Below are positions 14,809 through 22,651 of a stretch of 64,000 bases of DNA, in pieces. A program made the position numbers and the translations under genes. Numbering within the stretch: the stretch's first letter is position 1; each line of letters begins with the position of its first letter. The stretch comes from Acholeplasma oculi (GTDB taxonomy: Bacteria > Bacillota_I > Bacilli_A > Acholeplasmatales > Acholeplasmataceae). The DNA is taken from assembly GCF_900166985.1 (NCBI RefSeq), contig NZ_FUZK01000003.1:1-64000 (forward strand), written 5' to 3'. The notes under the pieces were generated by a model. That model did not search any database, was not told the DNA's origin, and saw only the letters and a program-made list of their open reading frames with translations.

Positions 14809-15437
14809 ACGTTACCCCTTTTCTTAATTGGATGTCTAATAATCGTTTTTAACTTTTCACTAGACACTTTTCTTGGATCTGATAAATAAATTTCATGATG
14901 TAATCTCTCTGGACTAAAATCAATTTCATACCCTTCTTGATTCATAAATTCATTCATTTGTTGTATTGTTTGAACTTCTGTATCATATGGTCCTATATGT
15001 AGCATTTGAACCACTAATCCTTCCTCATATATCAAAAACTTTACTTCACTTAAATCCATTCCTTTTTTAACTTTTATGAACTGTATTGCCCATAAATAAT
15101 CTTTCTCATGTATAAAATCTGGCATAGGAATCATTAGTTTGTATACAAACAAATCTTTTCTTAATGGATCAAACCCTTCTATACCTTCTTGATACCAATA
15201 TCCTTCAAGTGGTGCGACAGTAAAAGGTTCAAACCCTTTAATAAGATAATTATTTTTATAACTCATTCGAATCGTATATGCCACTTGATATAATTTAGAT
15301 ACATCATCTTTGTAACTTGAATTGATATCATTAGGATTTCCCCGACCTTGAATCATCAAAAATTTGGATTCTTGAATGTGTAAAATACTTGGAATTTGTT
15401 TATTAGGATATAATACTTTATTCTTTTTAATATCCAT
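14805..15437 (-). CDS. GyrI-like small-molecule-binding protein
   Basis: A 210-aa protein of the SAV2568/GyrI-like family: FLMIQGRGNPND near the N-terminus, PLEGYWYQEGI in the middle and VVQMLHIGPYDTEVQTIQQM in the C-terminal half, ending in HHEIYLSDPRKV, the typical last strand. Relatives bind hydrophobic small molecules or hydrolyse some of them; the ligand here is unknown. No HTH domain is attached. It is the first gene of an overlapping operon with the GH5 and GNAT genes. Confidence 0.75.
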   Translation of the reverse strand: MDIKKNKVLYPNKQIPSILHIQESKFLMIQGRGNPNDINSSYKDDVSKLYQVAYTIRMSYKNNYLIKGFEPFTVAPLEGYWYQEGIEGFDPLRKDLFVYKLMIPMPDFIHEKDYLWAIQFIKVKKGMDLSEVKFLIYEEGLVVQMLHIGPYDTEVQTIQQMNEFMNQEGYEIDFSPERLHHEIYLSDPRKVSSEKLKTIIRHPIKKRGNV

Positions 15438-15479
15438 TTGGGTTTCCTTTCAAGGTACAATGAATCGGTTATATAAGAA

Positions 15480-16691
15480 TTACCAACAATTTTCATCTGT
15501 ACCCTTATAGTGTTTTGCTAAACCTGCCATACTGGTTTCTTTATAATCTGTATGCATGGAAAGTCCTGTTTGATACATCGTTTCAATTACCGTATCAAAA
15601 GATATTTTTCTTGAGTCACTTAAAAAATAAGATAATCCACATGCATCAATTGCACGTAGCGCAGCGACAGCATTTCTTTCTATACAAGGAATTTGAACAT
15701 ATCCATTTATCGGGTCACACGTTAAACCTAAATGATGTTCCATCGCAATTTCTGCTGCATATTCCACTTGATTGATTGAAAGATTAAAAAGTGTAGCATG
15801 TGCAGCTGCAGCCATTGAACACGCAGAACCAACCTCAGCTTGACATCCAGCAACTGCACCAGAAATAGATGCATTATGCTTAATTAAGTTACCAATTAAT
15901 CCTGCAACTGCCAATGCTTTAATGACTCTAGTATCATCTATAAAGGCATGCTTTTCTCGCATATAGTATAATACCGCTGGCAATACTCCACATGCGCCAC
16001 ATGTAGGAGCGGTAACAATTATCCCACCAGCCGCATTTTCTTCACTAACAGCAAATGCATAAGCACTTACTAATCTATTTTCAGTGATTTCAGAAGGTTC
16101 ATTCACCATAACCTTCTCTATTAATGTTTTAGCTTTTCTTTTTACCTTTAAAGGTCCTGGTAGTGTTCCATCTATTGTAATACCTCTTTGGATTGCATCT
16201 TTCATAGCATTCCAAATATCTTTTAAGAAATCAACAATCTCTAATCCTTCAAACGTTACAACGTAGTCATAAAGTGACAGATGATGTTTTCTACAATAAG
16301 CTTTAATTTCATTAAAATTTTGATGTGGATATACATGAGTTTCTAATGATTCTCTACCAACAAAAACGATTCGTCCACCACCAGTTGATTTTACTTCATC
16401 AGTTGATATTAACTCATCGTTTTTATAACCTAAAACAAGAATGGTGTTTGCAAACTTTTCTAAATCGATTTTTGTTTGAAATTCTATGGTTGAAGGAAAT
16501 GCAGAATGAAGCATCGCCTCTTCTGTCAAATGCCCTTTTCCAGTTAATGCTAAAGAATTATATAAAGTAACCTGGAAATGTGTGATATCAGGATGTTCTT
16601 CCTTAATCATTTTTATTGCACGTGCCGGCCCCATTGTATGTGAAGATGAAGGTCCATAACCTATTTGATACAAAGATCTTAATGATAGCAT
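15480..16691 (-). CDS. sdaA: L-serine dehydratase, iron-sulfur type, single chain
   Basis: A 403-aa enzyme converting L-serine to pyruvate and ammonia with a 4Fe-4S cluster. The beta-type domain comes first (YQIGYGPSSSHTMGPARA) and the alpha-type domain follows (VTAPTCGACGVLPAVLYY, then CQAEVGSACSMAAAA, and LTCDPINGYVQIPCIERN), with the conserved Cys residues that ligate the cluster. The beta-then-alpha fused layout matches E. coli SdaA-type enzymes; the total is somewhat short. It stands alone, with its own upstream region (16692-16898), and supplies pyruvate and ammonia from serine. Confidence 0.9.
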   Translation of the reverse strand: MLSLRSLYQIGYGPSSSHTMGPARAIKMIKEEHPDITHFQVTLYNSLALTGKGHLTEEAMLHSAFPSTIEFQTKIDLEKFANTILVLGYKNDELISTDEVKSTGGGRIVFVGRESLETHVYPHQNFNEIKAYCRKHHLSLYDYVVTFEGLEIVDFLKDIWNAMKDAIQRGITIDGTLPGPLKVKRKAKTLIEKVMVNEPSEITENRLVSAYAFAVSEENAAGGIIVTAPTCGACGVLPAVLYYMREKHAFIDDTRVIKALAVAGLIGNLIKHNASISGAVAGCQAEVGSACSMAAAAHATLFNLSINQVEYAAEIAMEHHLGLTCDPINGYVQIPCIERNAVAALRAIDACGLSYFLSDSRKISFDTVIETMYQTGLSMHTDYKETSMAGLAKHYKGTDENCW

Positions 16692-16898
16692 ATTATTTCC
16701 TCTTAATGTTTAAGATAATTATAACACTATTCATTATTTTACTCTATAAATTTTATGCTGATAGAAGATAAATCCTTAACTCAAGAAAATATAATATCTC
16801 CCTGTCTTAATTTTCAAATATTGCATATTCCTTGTAAAGCCAACAATTAATATTTATAATCGAATTTACAATATAAATTTTAATATAAGGGGATATAT

Positions 16899-17609
16899 AT
16901 GAAATCATTAACGAAGAATGGGTTATACCTGCCGATTGCAGTTGTTTTAATTTGGTTGCTTAGAGAGTTTTATTTATTAATTAACCTAAGTTGGAGTAAT
17001 GGATTCACATTACAATATATACTCATATTTTATATACTTGCGATGAGTTTCCAAGTCAATGAAAAGAAATTTCAAGCATATATGTTTGTTTTAGGTTCAA
17101 TATTCTGTTTATTAGGTGATACATTTTTAGCAAATGCGATGAGCCATTATATTAATCTAGGTTCAATGCGTATGCCATTAGGAATAGCAGGATTCTTTGT
17201 AGGACATACTTTTTGGTTTATAGGTACATTACAGTTTAAGGATAAGGTTTCTTCTAAAAAGTCATATTTATCATTCTTAATCACTTTTACAGTCATGATT
17301 GTTTTGTGGTTTTTACTGATTAATGATAATTTTAACTTCTTATCGATCTTAGCATTGGTTTATTGTGTCGCATTAGGCACACCTCTTGCTTATTCTATAG
17401 CAAGAGTAAAACTGAATAGAAATTATGTTCTACTCACTATATTTTATAGTATATTCATCTTCTCTGATTTATTGATTGGTATGCATGAAATTAAAGGTAT
17501 TGACATACCTATTTATGGATTCTTAGTGTGGTTTACATATATTATTGCATTATCTGGTATTACATATGCACTTGTCTCTCATAGAAACAAATCAGATAAT
17601 TTAAATTAA
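16899..17609 (+). CDS. YhhN-family membrane protein (lysoplasmalogenase family)
   Basis: A 236-aa protein with about eight membrane helices. It carries the family patterns LGSIFCLLGDTFLA and GIAGFFVGHTFWFIGTLQF. Characterised members (human TMEM86B, a Legionella homologue) hydrolyse the vinyl-ether bond of lysoplasmalogens. The Asp and His in these patterns are the likely catalytic residues. The ribosome site AAGGGGA precedes the ATG. It is monocistronic, convergent with the NTF2-like gene. The family call is fairly secure; the activity in this organism is an inference. Confidence 0.75.
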   Translation: MKSLTKNGLYLPIAVVLIWLLREFYLLINLSWSNGFTLQYILIFYILAMSFQVNEKKFQAYMFVLGSIFCLLGDTFLANAMSHYINLGSMRMPLGIAGFFVGHTFWFIGTLQFKDKVSSKKSYLSFLITFTVMIVLWFLLINDNFNFLSILALVYCVALGTPLAYSIARVKLNRNYVLLTIFYSIFIFSDLLIGMHEIKGIDIPIYGFLVWFTYIIALSGITYALVSHRNKSDNLN

Positions 17610-17670
17610 TCTTTTACTGCTTTATATGGGTAGTACTTAAAATAGAAAAAAGGATTATTTTCCCCTTCTT

Positions 17671-18042
17671 TTATGCTTTTATAAAATAAGTATGTGCTTC
17701 TTTTATGAGTGCATCACTAGCAGTATTCACAAACTGAACAACATTGCAAAAGACATAAGTTAATCCATTATCAAAAGTGATGACCCCTTCGCACATTGCT
17801 CCTTTTCCATGACTTAATGCATTCTCAACTGTTAACTCCAATATTTGCGGCTTAGTTATTAAAATTTGAGATAATTGATCTAATTTTACAATATGATTCT
17901 CTCCCACTATTCTCCATGTGAAATCTTCTCTCACATGAGTCTTAACAGCATCAATGTCTTTCTTTGATAGTGCGATTGTTAAGTCTATAACGCGTTCCAT
18001 TTTTGGTGCATTCCCACAATGAAACATAACTTCAATCTTCAT
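17671..18042 (-). CDS. NTF2-like / SnoaL-like small protein
   Basis: A 123-aa protein resembling the NTF2/SnoaL fold. An N-terminal helix (IDLTIALSKKDIDAVKTHV) is followed by EDFTWRIVG, and later strands include AMCEGVITFDNGLTYVFCNVVQF. Such proteins act as small isomerase/hydrolase-like enzymes or binding proteins; no catalytic pair could be assigned. The gene has an AGAGGAGAT-type ribosome site and is single, with an apparently non-coding region upstream. Confidence 0.65.
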   Translation of the reverse strand: MKIEVMFHCGNAPKMERVIDLTIALSKKDIDAVKTHVREDFTWRIVGENHIVKLDQLSQILITKPQILELTVENALSHGKGAMCEGVITFDNGLTYVFCNVVQFVNTASDALIKEAHTYFIKA

Positions 18043-18351
18043 CTTAAATCTCCTCTTCTTAATAAAAATTTAATCATCAGTAATTTGAGTCGAACTTCTA
18101 ATTTCTATATTACCCTAGGTAATCTATCTTTAGAATTTACAACTTCTAAAGGAACGTCTGTTTCAACTTCTTAATAACTTAACAATAGGCATTTTATTCA
18201 AGTTAATGACATTCTGTCTAATTTTTCAGTCTTTTTCATATTACCTTTTATCTGATACCTTTTGTAAATATTAGTTTACACAAAGTACAGGTTTTCGTCA
18301 TTCAAATGACACTATATAACTTGAAAATAGGGGATTTCACCCTTTCTGCAT
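18043..18351. other. Non-coding stretch with a possible decayed reading frame
   Basis: No intact gene was found. On the minus strand a short frame (MKKTEKLDRMSLT) ends quickly. Further on, stretches such as EVETDVPLEVVNSKDRLP followed by a stop and KLEVRLKLLMIK read like an old coding sequence broken by stops and frameshifts. This is suggestive only. Otherwise the region is AT-rich spacer upstream of the NTF2-like gene. Confidence 0.25.
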
Positions 18352-18401
18352 GAAAAAAGTTCGATACTTAGGGCGATTGGTAAATCGCTTCTGTATCGAA
18401 C
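18352..18401 (-). terminator. Two-tiered terminator of the accessory cassette
   Basis: On the minus strand GTTCGATAC (18401-18393) pairs with GTATCGAAC (18367-18359), enclosing a second 6-bp stem GCGATT/AATCGC, and is followed by TTTTTTC. It lies downstream of the two minus-strand cassette genes and shares the CGATAC/GTATCG stem core with the terminator at 20794-20825. Confidence 0.8.
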
Positions 18402-18442
18402 CTATGCATTCAATATGGCAACGTTACTCAATTTTAATACAA

Positions 18443-18516
18443 TTGCATACCCTTAGCCTTGTAATCGTTAAAAAGTTAAATATTTTGCATACCCCTATAA
18501 CGAAATTTGCATACCC
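18443..18516. repeat. Three direct copies of TTGCATACCC
   Basis: Exact copies lie at 18443-18452, 18485-18494 and 18507-18516. The first continues as TTAG, and a related CTTGTACCCTTAG is found at 20775-20787 on the other side of the cassette. They stand just 3' of the 204-aa gene. They could be protein-binding sites or remnants of repeated insertion ends. Confidence 0.6.
18461..18477. repeat. Left flanking direct repeat of the accessory cassette
   Basis: GTAATCGTTAAAAAGTT occurs here. Near-identical copies GTAATCGTTAAA (20639-20650) and GTAATCGTTAAAAGGTT (20658-20674) lie on the far side of the two cassette genes, in the same orientation. Direct repeats around the cassette suggest insertion or excision. 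Confidence 0.55.
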
Positions 18517-18526
18517 TAATATTAAT

Positions 18527-19141
18527 TTAAATTGAATTACCGAAAACTTCATTATTAACTTCAATATCATTTTTTATCACAGAAGCTAATAATTCCCAAT
18601 TGTAATAATATTTACTATCTATTTGTTGTCCTTTACTGATATATGTTTGATTATTAGAGAATTCTTTTGTTATTGTTATATACCAATCTTGACGTTGTAC
18701 TAAATTCATAAAATTAATACAAATATTTTCATTATAAAAAGAATAACAATTAAATGGGCCATAGAACCATAATTTACCATTTTCATCTTTCATGTCTCCA
18801 AGTTCTACTTTATCAAACTTAAATCCATAATCTTTAACTAAAAAACTAAAATGTTCCATTATAGAATATGATACATCACAAATTATTTTTTTAGTTATAT
18901 TTTCAACCCAAACATAAGTATCAAAACCATCAACCCAAAATGTTTTGTCTAATAACTTTGGCTTTACAAAACTAAAAAACTTTTTAACAAAAAAACCGTT
19001 TTTTGTATCTATAAATCCATCTTTAAGTTCTAATTCTTTAATAGCTTTCTTTGCATTTTCTAAAGAACTATAGATTCCAATATCCTTCTTTTCAATGTGA
19101 TCAATAAGTTTATATTTATGTGTAGCTTTATAATAAAACAT
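18527..19141 (-). CDS. Accessory cassette protein with DUF7336-like N-terminus
   Basis: A 204-aa protein. Residues 1-78 have the pattern of the small DUF7336-type domain (YKATHKYK, then IGIYSSLENAKKAIKELE, then KDGFIDTKNGFFV, and WVDGFDTY). The remainder is different: aromatic and acidic, with YSFYNENICINF and LVQRQDWYITITKEF. The style resembles cytoplasmic immunity-type proteins, but no function is known. It overlaps the end of the 483-aa gene by 14 bases and has its own ribosome site AAAAGGAG. Very AT-rich, like its partner and unlike flanking genes. Confidence 0.6.
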   Translation of the reverse strand: MFYYKATHKYKLIDHIEKKDIGIYSSLENAKKAIKELELKDGFIDTKNGFFVKKFFSFVKPKLLDKTFWVDGFDTYVWVENITKKIICDVSYSIMEHFSFLVKDYGFKFDKVELGDMKDENGKLWFYGPFNCYSFYNENICINFMNLVQRQDWYITITKEFSNNQTYISKGQQIDSKYYYNWELLASVIKNDIEVNNEVFGNSI

Positions 19142-20579
19142 ACATATTTTCTCCTTTTAATTTCTCCTTTATCAATTCATAGATTTTCTTATCATTTTTT
19201 GATTTATGTAAAGTATATTTTTTATTATTTACATAGAAAGAAATTTTATCATCAAATGATAAATTAGAAATGCCTTCAAAATTAGTTTCTATAGCACGAT
19301 AGCCGTTAACATATAATATTCCTTTTTCTCTAATCTCAAAACAAGAATCGAATGAAGAATTTTTTGATAATAATTCTTTTATAATTACAATCAATGTGAT
19401 AAGTAAAGTGACTACTGGGATTCCTATACCAAATATTAAATAGAATGCCCATTTCATTTCAGGATTTAATAGTTGAATAATTAGACATAAAATATTCCAT
19501 CCAAGTGGTGCAATCATTATATATTTAATCATATTTAGTAAACAATAAATTCTACTATATTTTTGACTAAATACTAATTCTCCTAATCTTTCTTCAATCG
19601 GAACCCCAAAATAATCACACCAAGGGAAATCATCAAAATATAAATTATGTAGTTCGCATTTATTTTTAAACTCATTGACTTTATTAAGCAATAAAGTTCT
19701 TATTTTATTTTCTTTATTAGATATATTATACGAGTAAAAACTTAAAACATAATTTTCTAATAAGATAAAGCATTTTATCATATCATTATCGTTATCAATA
19801 TATCCAATAACATTTCTTTCTTTTAAATCTAAAATATTATTATAAATCTCTCTATAAGAAAAAGAATAATCAATATTATTTAATTTTAATTTAATCTCAT
19901 TATCATCAATACTATAATCAAAACTCTCTAATACTGTTTGTTTTTCAAAAAGGAAATTTAATGACATTTTATTAACTTTTAAAATTCTTTCTTCATTATA
20001 TTTAGGTGAATCAAAATTAAATTCTATATATTGTTCTTTTTCATCAATTCTCATGTCACAATGAAAAAAAGTATCACCAACACTTAATGTATTTTCTATT
20101 ATTCCACTACATTTTAAAATAACAAGTGATCCCCATGTTGTATCAACCAATATTTCAAGTATATTACCATTTTGTTTCATTGCTAAAATATATGCATCGT
20201 GAAATGAGCCTGTATTAAATTCTAAAACTTCTAAACATTTAGTTGTTTTAACATCAATATATTTAGAATCGTTAAAATTATTCGCAATATTTATTGTTTC
20301 ATTTAACATGTCTAAAGTATATTTTTTACTCTTTACAATTTTAAAAATGTTTCGTTTATTCCAATAAGATTTAAAATTATTTTCTACTATTGCAAAGTTG
20401 CCATGACTATAATCTATTACTAAAAATTGATTACTTGAATTACTCTTATACAAATCAATAACTATTAGTTTAGAATAATCAGCATTTAAAACTACAGCTT
20501 TACTACTCCATCCAGACAATGAAAGAGCCATAACTGGAGAAATATATACTTCATTTTCTGTCATTATTTTAGCAAACAT
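19128..20579 (-). CDS. Accessory cassette membrane protein, unknown function
   Basis: A 483-aa protein not recognised. The N-terminal 330 residues are soluble, Asn/Asp/Ile-rich and beta-looking, including FNTGSFHDAYILAMKQNG, then LVDTTWGSLVILKCSG. Two membrane helices follow (about residues 345-372 and 380-410), and a C-terminal 75-residue domain with EIREKGILYVNGYRAI looks like a small beta/PH-like fold. The ATG at 20579 is chosen because AAAGGAG lies 10 bases upstream; the in-frame GTG at 20588 is too close to that site. First gene of a two-gene operon bracketed by direct repeats. Confidence 0.6.
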   Translation of the reverse strand: MFAKIMTENEVYISPVMALSLSGWSSKAVVLNADYSKLIVIDLYKSNSSNQFLVIDYSHGNFAIVENNFKSYWNKRNIFKIVKSKKYTLDMLNETINIANNFNDSKYIDVKTTKCLEVLEFNTGSFHDAYILAMKQNGNILEILVDTTWGSLVILKCSGIIENTLSVGDTFFHCDMRIDEKEQYIEFNFDSPKYNEERILKVNKMSLNFLFEKQTVLESFDYSIDDNEIKLKLNNIDYSFSYREIYNNILDLKERNVIGYIDNDNDMIKCFILLENYVLSFYSYNISNKENKIRTLLLNKVNEFKNKCELHNLYFDDFPWCDYFGVPIEERLGELVFSQKYSRIYCLLNMIKYIMIAPLGWNILCLIIQLLNPEMKWAFYLIFGIGIPVVTLLITLIVIIKELLSKNSSFDSCFEIREKGILYVNGYRAIETNFEGISNLSFDDKISFYVNNKKYTLHKSKNDKKIYELIKEKLKGENMYVLL

Positions 20580-20638
20580 AATAATCACAACTCCTTTGTA
20601 ATGTTATACCATACATTGTTAATTATTCATAATAATTA

Positions 20639-20674
20639 GTAATCGTTAAATTGTTCAGTAATCGTTAAAAGGTT
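20639..20674. repeat. Right flanking direct repeats of the accessory cassette
   Basis: Two tandem-like copies, GTAATCGTTAAA (20639-20650) and GTAATCGTTAAAAGGTT (20658-20674), match the single copy GTAATCGTTAAAAAGTT at 18461-18477. They sit between the cassette promoter region and the terminators behind tRNA-Ser. Confidence 0.55.
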
Positions 20675-20731
20675 GATACTTCGCACGTGTTCTCTTATAT
20701 AAACTGGGTTGAAAAACAATACCTAGAAAAA

Positions 20732-20753
20732 TAAAAAAGCCCACTGAAGGGCT
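20732..20753 (-). terminator. Second terminator behind tRNA-Ser
   Basis: On the minus strand AGCCC-ttcagt-GGGCT is followed by TTTTTTATTTT. It lies about 40 bases beyond the first terminator and insulates the accessory cassette from the mks-ptsI-tRNA transcript. Confidence 0.75.
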
Positions 20754-20793
20754 AATAATGGCTTAACGGTGAGACTTGTACCCTTAGAAAATT

Positions 20794-20825
20794 AAAAAAA
20801 TCTCGATACTTTTATTGTATCGAGA
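20794..20825 (-). terminator. Terminator of the mks-ptsI-tRNA-Ser transcript
   Basis: On the minus strand TCTCGATAC (20825-20817) pairs with GTATCGAGA (20809-20801) around AATAAAA and runs into TTTTTTTAATTTT. It begins 15 bases after the tRNA 3' end. Confidence 0.9.
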
Positions 20826-20839
20826 ATCATTAACTATAA

Positions 20840-20928
20840 TGGCGGAACAAGAGGGATTTGAACCCTCGCACCTGTTACAGTCTACACGCTTTCCAAGCGT
20901 GCCTCTTCAGCCACTTGAGTATTGTTCC
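20840..20928 (-). tRNA. tRNA-Ser (anticodon GGA)
   Basis: An 89-base class II tRNA on the minus strand with an encoded CCA. The acceptor GGAACAA pairs with TTGTTCC, the anticodon stem is CACGC/GCGTG with loop TTGGAAA, there is a long variable arm (TAGACTGTAACAGGTG), and the T-arm has GTTCAAATC. Its 5' end is only 10 bases after the ptsI stop, so it is probably processed from the ptsI transcript. Confidence 0.95.
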
Positions 20929-20938
20929 GTATAAGAAA

Positions 20939-22648
20939 CTAAATTAATAGTTTCTTTAAATATTCATCTACTAAATCATGTACTTCGATATTAGTTTCTA
21001 ATTGAAGTGCTTGATTTGCTAGTGATTTTAAATCACTTAAGTATGTTTGTTGAAATTGGTATTTAATTTCAGGAATTACATTGGAGTGCATGCTTAATGC
21101 ATCAATTCCTAACCCAATTAATAGAAATGCTTGTTTAAGGTTTGCAGCCATTTCACCGCAGACGCTAACCATTATACCAAATTCATGTGCCTTGTCAACT
21201 ATATCCTTAATTAATTTTAGCAATATAGGATTATATGGTTGATATAGATAGGATACCTTATCATTCATGCGATCTGCTGCAAACAGATATTGAATTAAAT
21301 CGTTTGTTCCAATACTAATAAAATCTATTTCTTTTAAAAACTTTTCTATACCGATTGCAGTTGATGGAACTTCAACCATAATGCCAAGAGGTGGCATTAT
21401 AACTTCAATAAACTCCTCTTTTAATGAACTGATTGCATCATGTAATATAGATTTAGCTTGACGCAATTCATCAATTGTTGAAATCATTGGAAACATGATG
21501 GATAAATTTTGATGTTTATTGGCTTTTAGAATTGCTCTTAACTGAGTTTTAAAGAGTGCGGGGTAACTTAAACTATAACGTATCGCACGATTACCTAAAA
21601 AAGGATTGGCCTCTTTTCTTATATTTAGGTAACTTAAATTTTTATCTCCACCAATATCTAAGGTTCTCACGACAATTTTTTTGTCCTGATAACGCTCTGA
21701 TATCTTTTGATAAAACTCAAAAAGTTCATCTTCAGTTGGAAAATCATTTTGTTCCATATATTGGTTTTCTGTTCTTAATAATCCAATACCATCCGCACCA
21801 AAATGAATCGATTCATCAATATCCTCAAGTGTACCTATATTTGCAAGAATCGGTATATGCTTGTGATCTTTTGTCACAATTTTTAAATCTTTAACGACAG
21901 AGAACTTTTCTTTTTCTAATCGGATTTTTTCTTTTAGATCCTCATAATATGTAAGTACTTCTTCTGTAGGATGTATGATAACTAATCCTTTTTTACCATC
22001 CATTATAACCACTGCATTTTCTTCTAAACCTGTAACATCGATACTTGAAATTGATGGTATACCTAAATGTCTTGATAATATTGCACTATGGCTTGTTTTA
22101 GATCCAAACTGAGTTAATATACCTTTAATATATCGAGTATCTAAATGTAGAGTCTCAGATGGTAATAAATCCTTTGCAACCAAAATCATATCATATTTCG
22201 GTTGTTGGATCATTTCTTTTTGACTAAAGATATCTAATACACGTTTCGTTACATCTTTTAAATCTAATATACGTTCTTTAATATATAAATTATCTGATAT
22301 CTCAAACATATCAATAAATTCAGACATGGTTTGTCTAAATGCATAAGCCGCATCCAATTGGTGGTTCATAATTTTATCAGTTACACGTTCAATTAACATT
22401 GGATCTTTTAACATCAGTGTTTGTGCACTAAAGATTTCAGCATGTTCTTGACCAATTTTGGTTTTAGATTGTAGCGTAAGTAATTCTAATTGAGAAACAG
22501 CTTCTTTAATCGTTTCATTAAAACGATTAAGCTCAACATTTTTATCCGTTGAAAACTTTTTTAAGCTCATCTGAGTGGTTTCAGCTAAGTGATGTATTTT
22601 TGCTATTGCAACTCCACTGGAGACCGCAATGCCTTTTAATGTTTGCAT
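20939..22648 (-). CDS. ptsI: Phosphoenolpyruvate-protein phosphotransferase (PTS enzyme I)
   Basis: A 569-aa enzyme I that takes phosphate from phosphoenolpyruvate and passes it to HPr. The active-site His lies in GSKTSHSAILSRHLGIP (about residue 187). The PEP-binding barrel shows GADGIGLLRTE, FLGNRAIRYS and the catalytic Cys in MVSVCGEMA. The length is normal. Unusually, no ptsH is beside it. It starts 3 bases after the stop of the SMC-like mksB gene and should be translated from the same message, with tRNA-Ser following. An isolated EIIA protein is encoded at 32689-33138. Confidence 0.95.
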   Translation of the reverse strand: MQTLKGIAVSSGVAIAKIHHLAETTQMSLKKFSTDKNVELNRFNETIKEAVSQLELLTLQSKTKIGQEHAEIFSAQTLMLKDPMLIERVTDKIMNHQLDAAYAFRQTMSEFIDMFEISDNLYIKERILDLKDVTKRVLDIFSQKEMIQQPKYDMILVAKDLLPSETLHLDTRYIKGILTQFGSKTSHSAILSRHLGIPSISSIDVTGLEENAVVIMDGKKGLVIIHPTEEVLTYYEDLKEKIRLEKEKFSVVKDLKIVTKDHKHIPILANIGTLEDIDESIHFGADGIGLLRTENQYMEQNDFPTEDELFEFYQKISERYQDKKIVVRTLDIGGDKNLSYLNIRKEANPFLGNRAIRYSLSYPALFKTQLRAILKANKHQNLSIMFPMISTIDELRQAKSILHDAISSLKEEFIEVIMPPLGIMVEVPSTAIGIEKFLKEIDFISIGTNDLIQYLFAADRMNDKVSYLYQPYNPILLKLIKDIVDKAHEFGIMVSVCGEMAANLKQAFLLIGLGIDALSMHSNVIPEIKYQFQQTYLSDLKSLANQALQLETNIEVHDLVDEYLKKLLI

Positions 22649-22651
22649 AAA

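Noticed and set aside
18359-18401. Attachment site or cruciform at the 9-bp GTTCGATAC/GTATCGAAC repeat
   Set aside because: A T-run follows on the minus strand downstream of the cassette genes, so a terminator explains it better.
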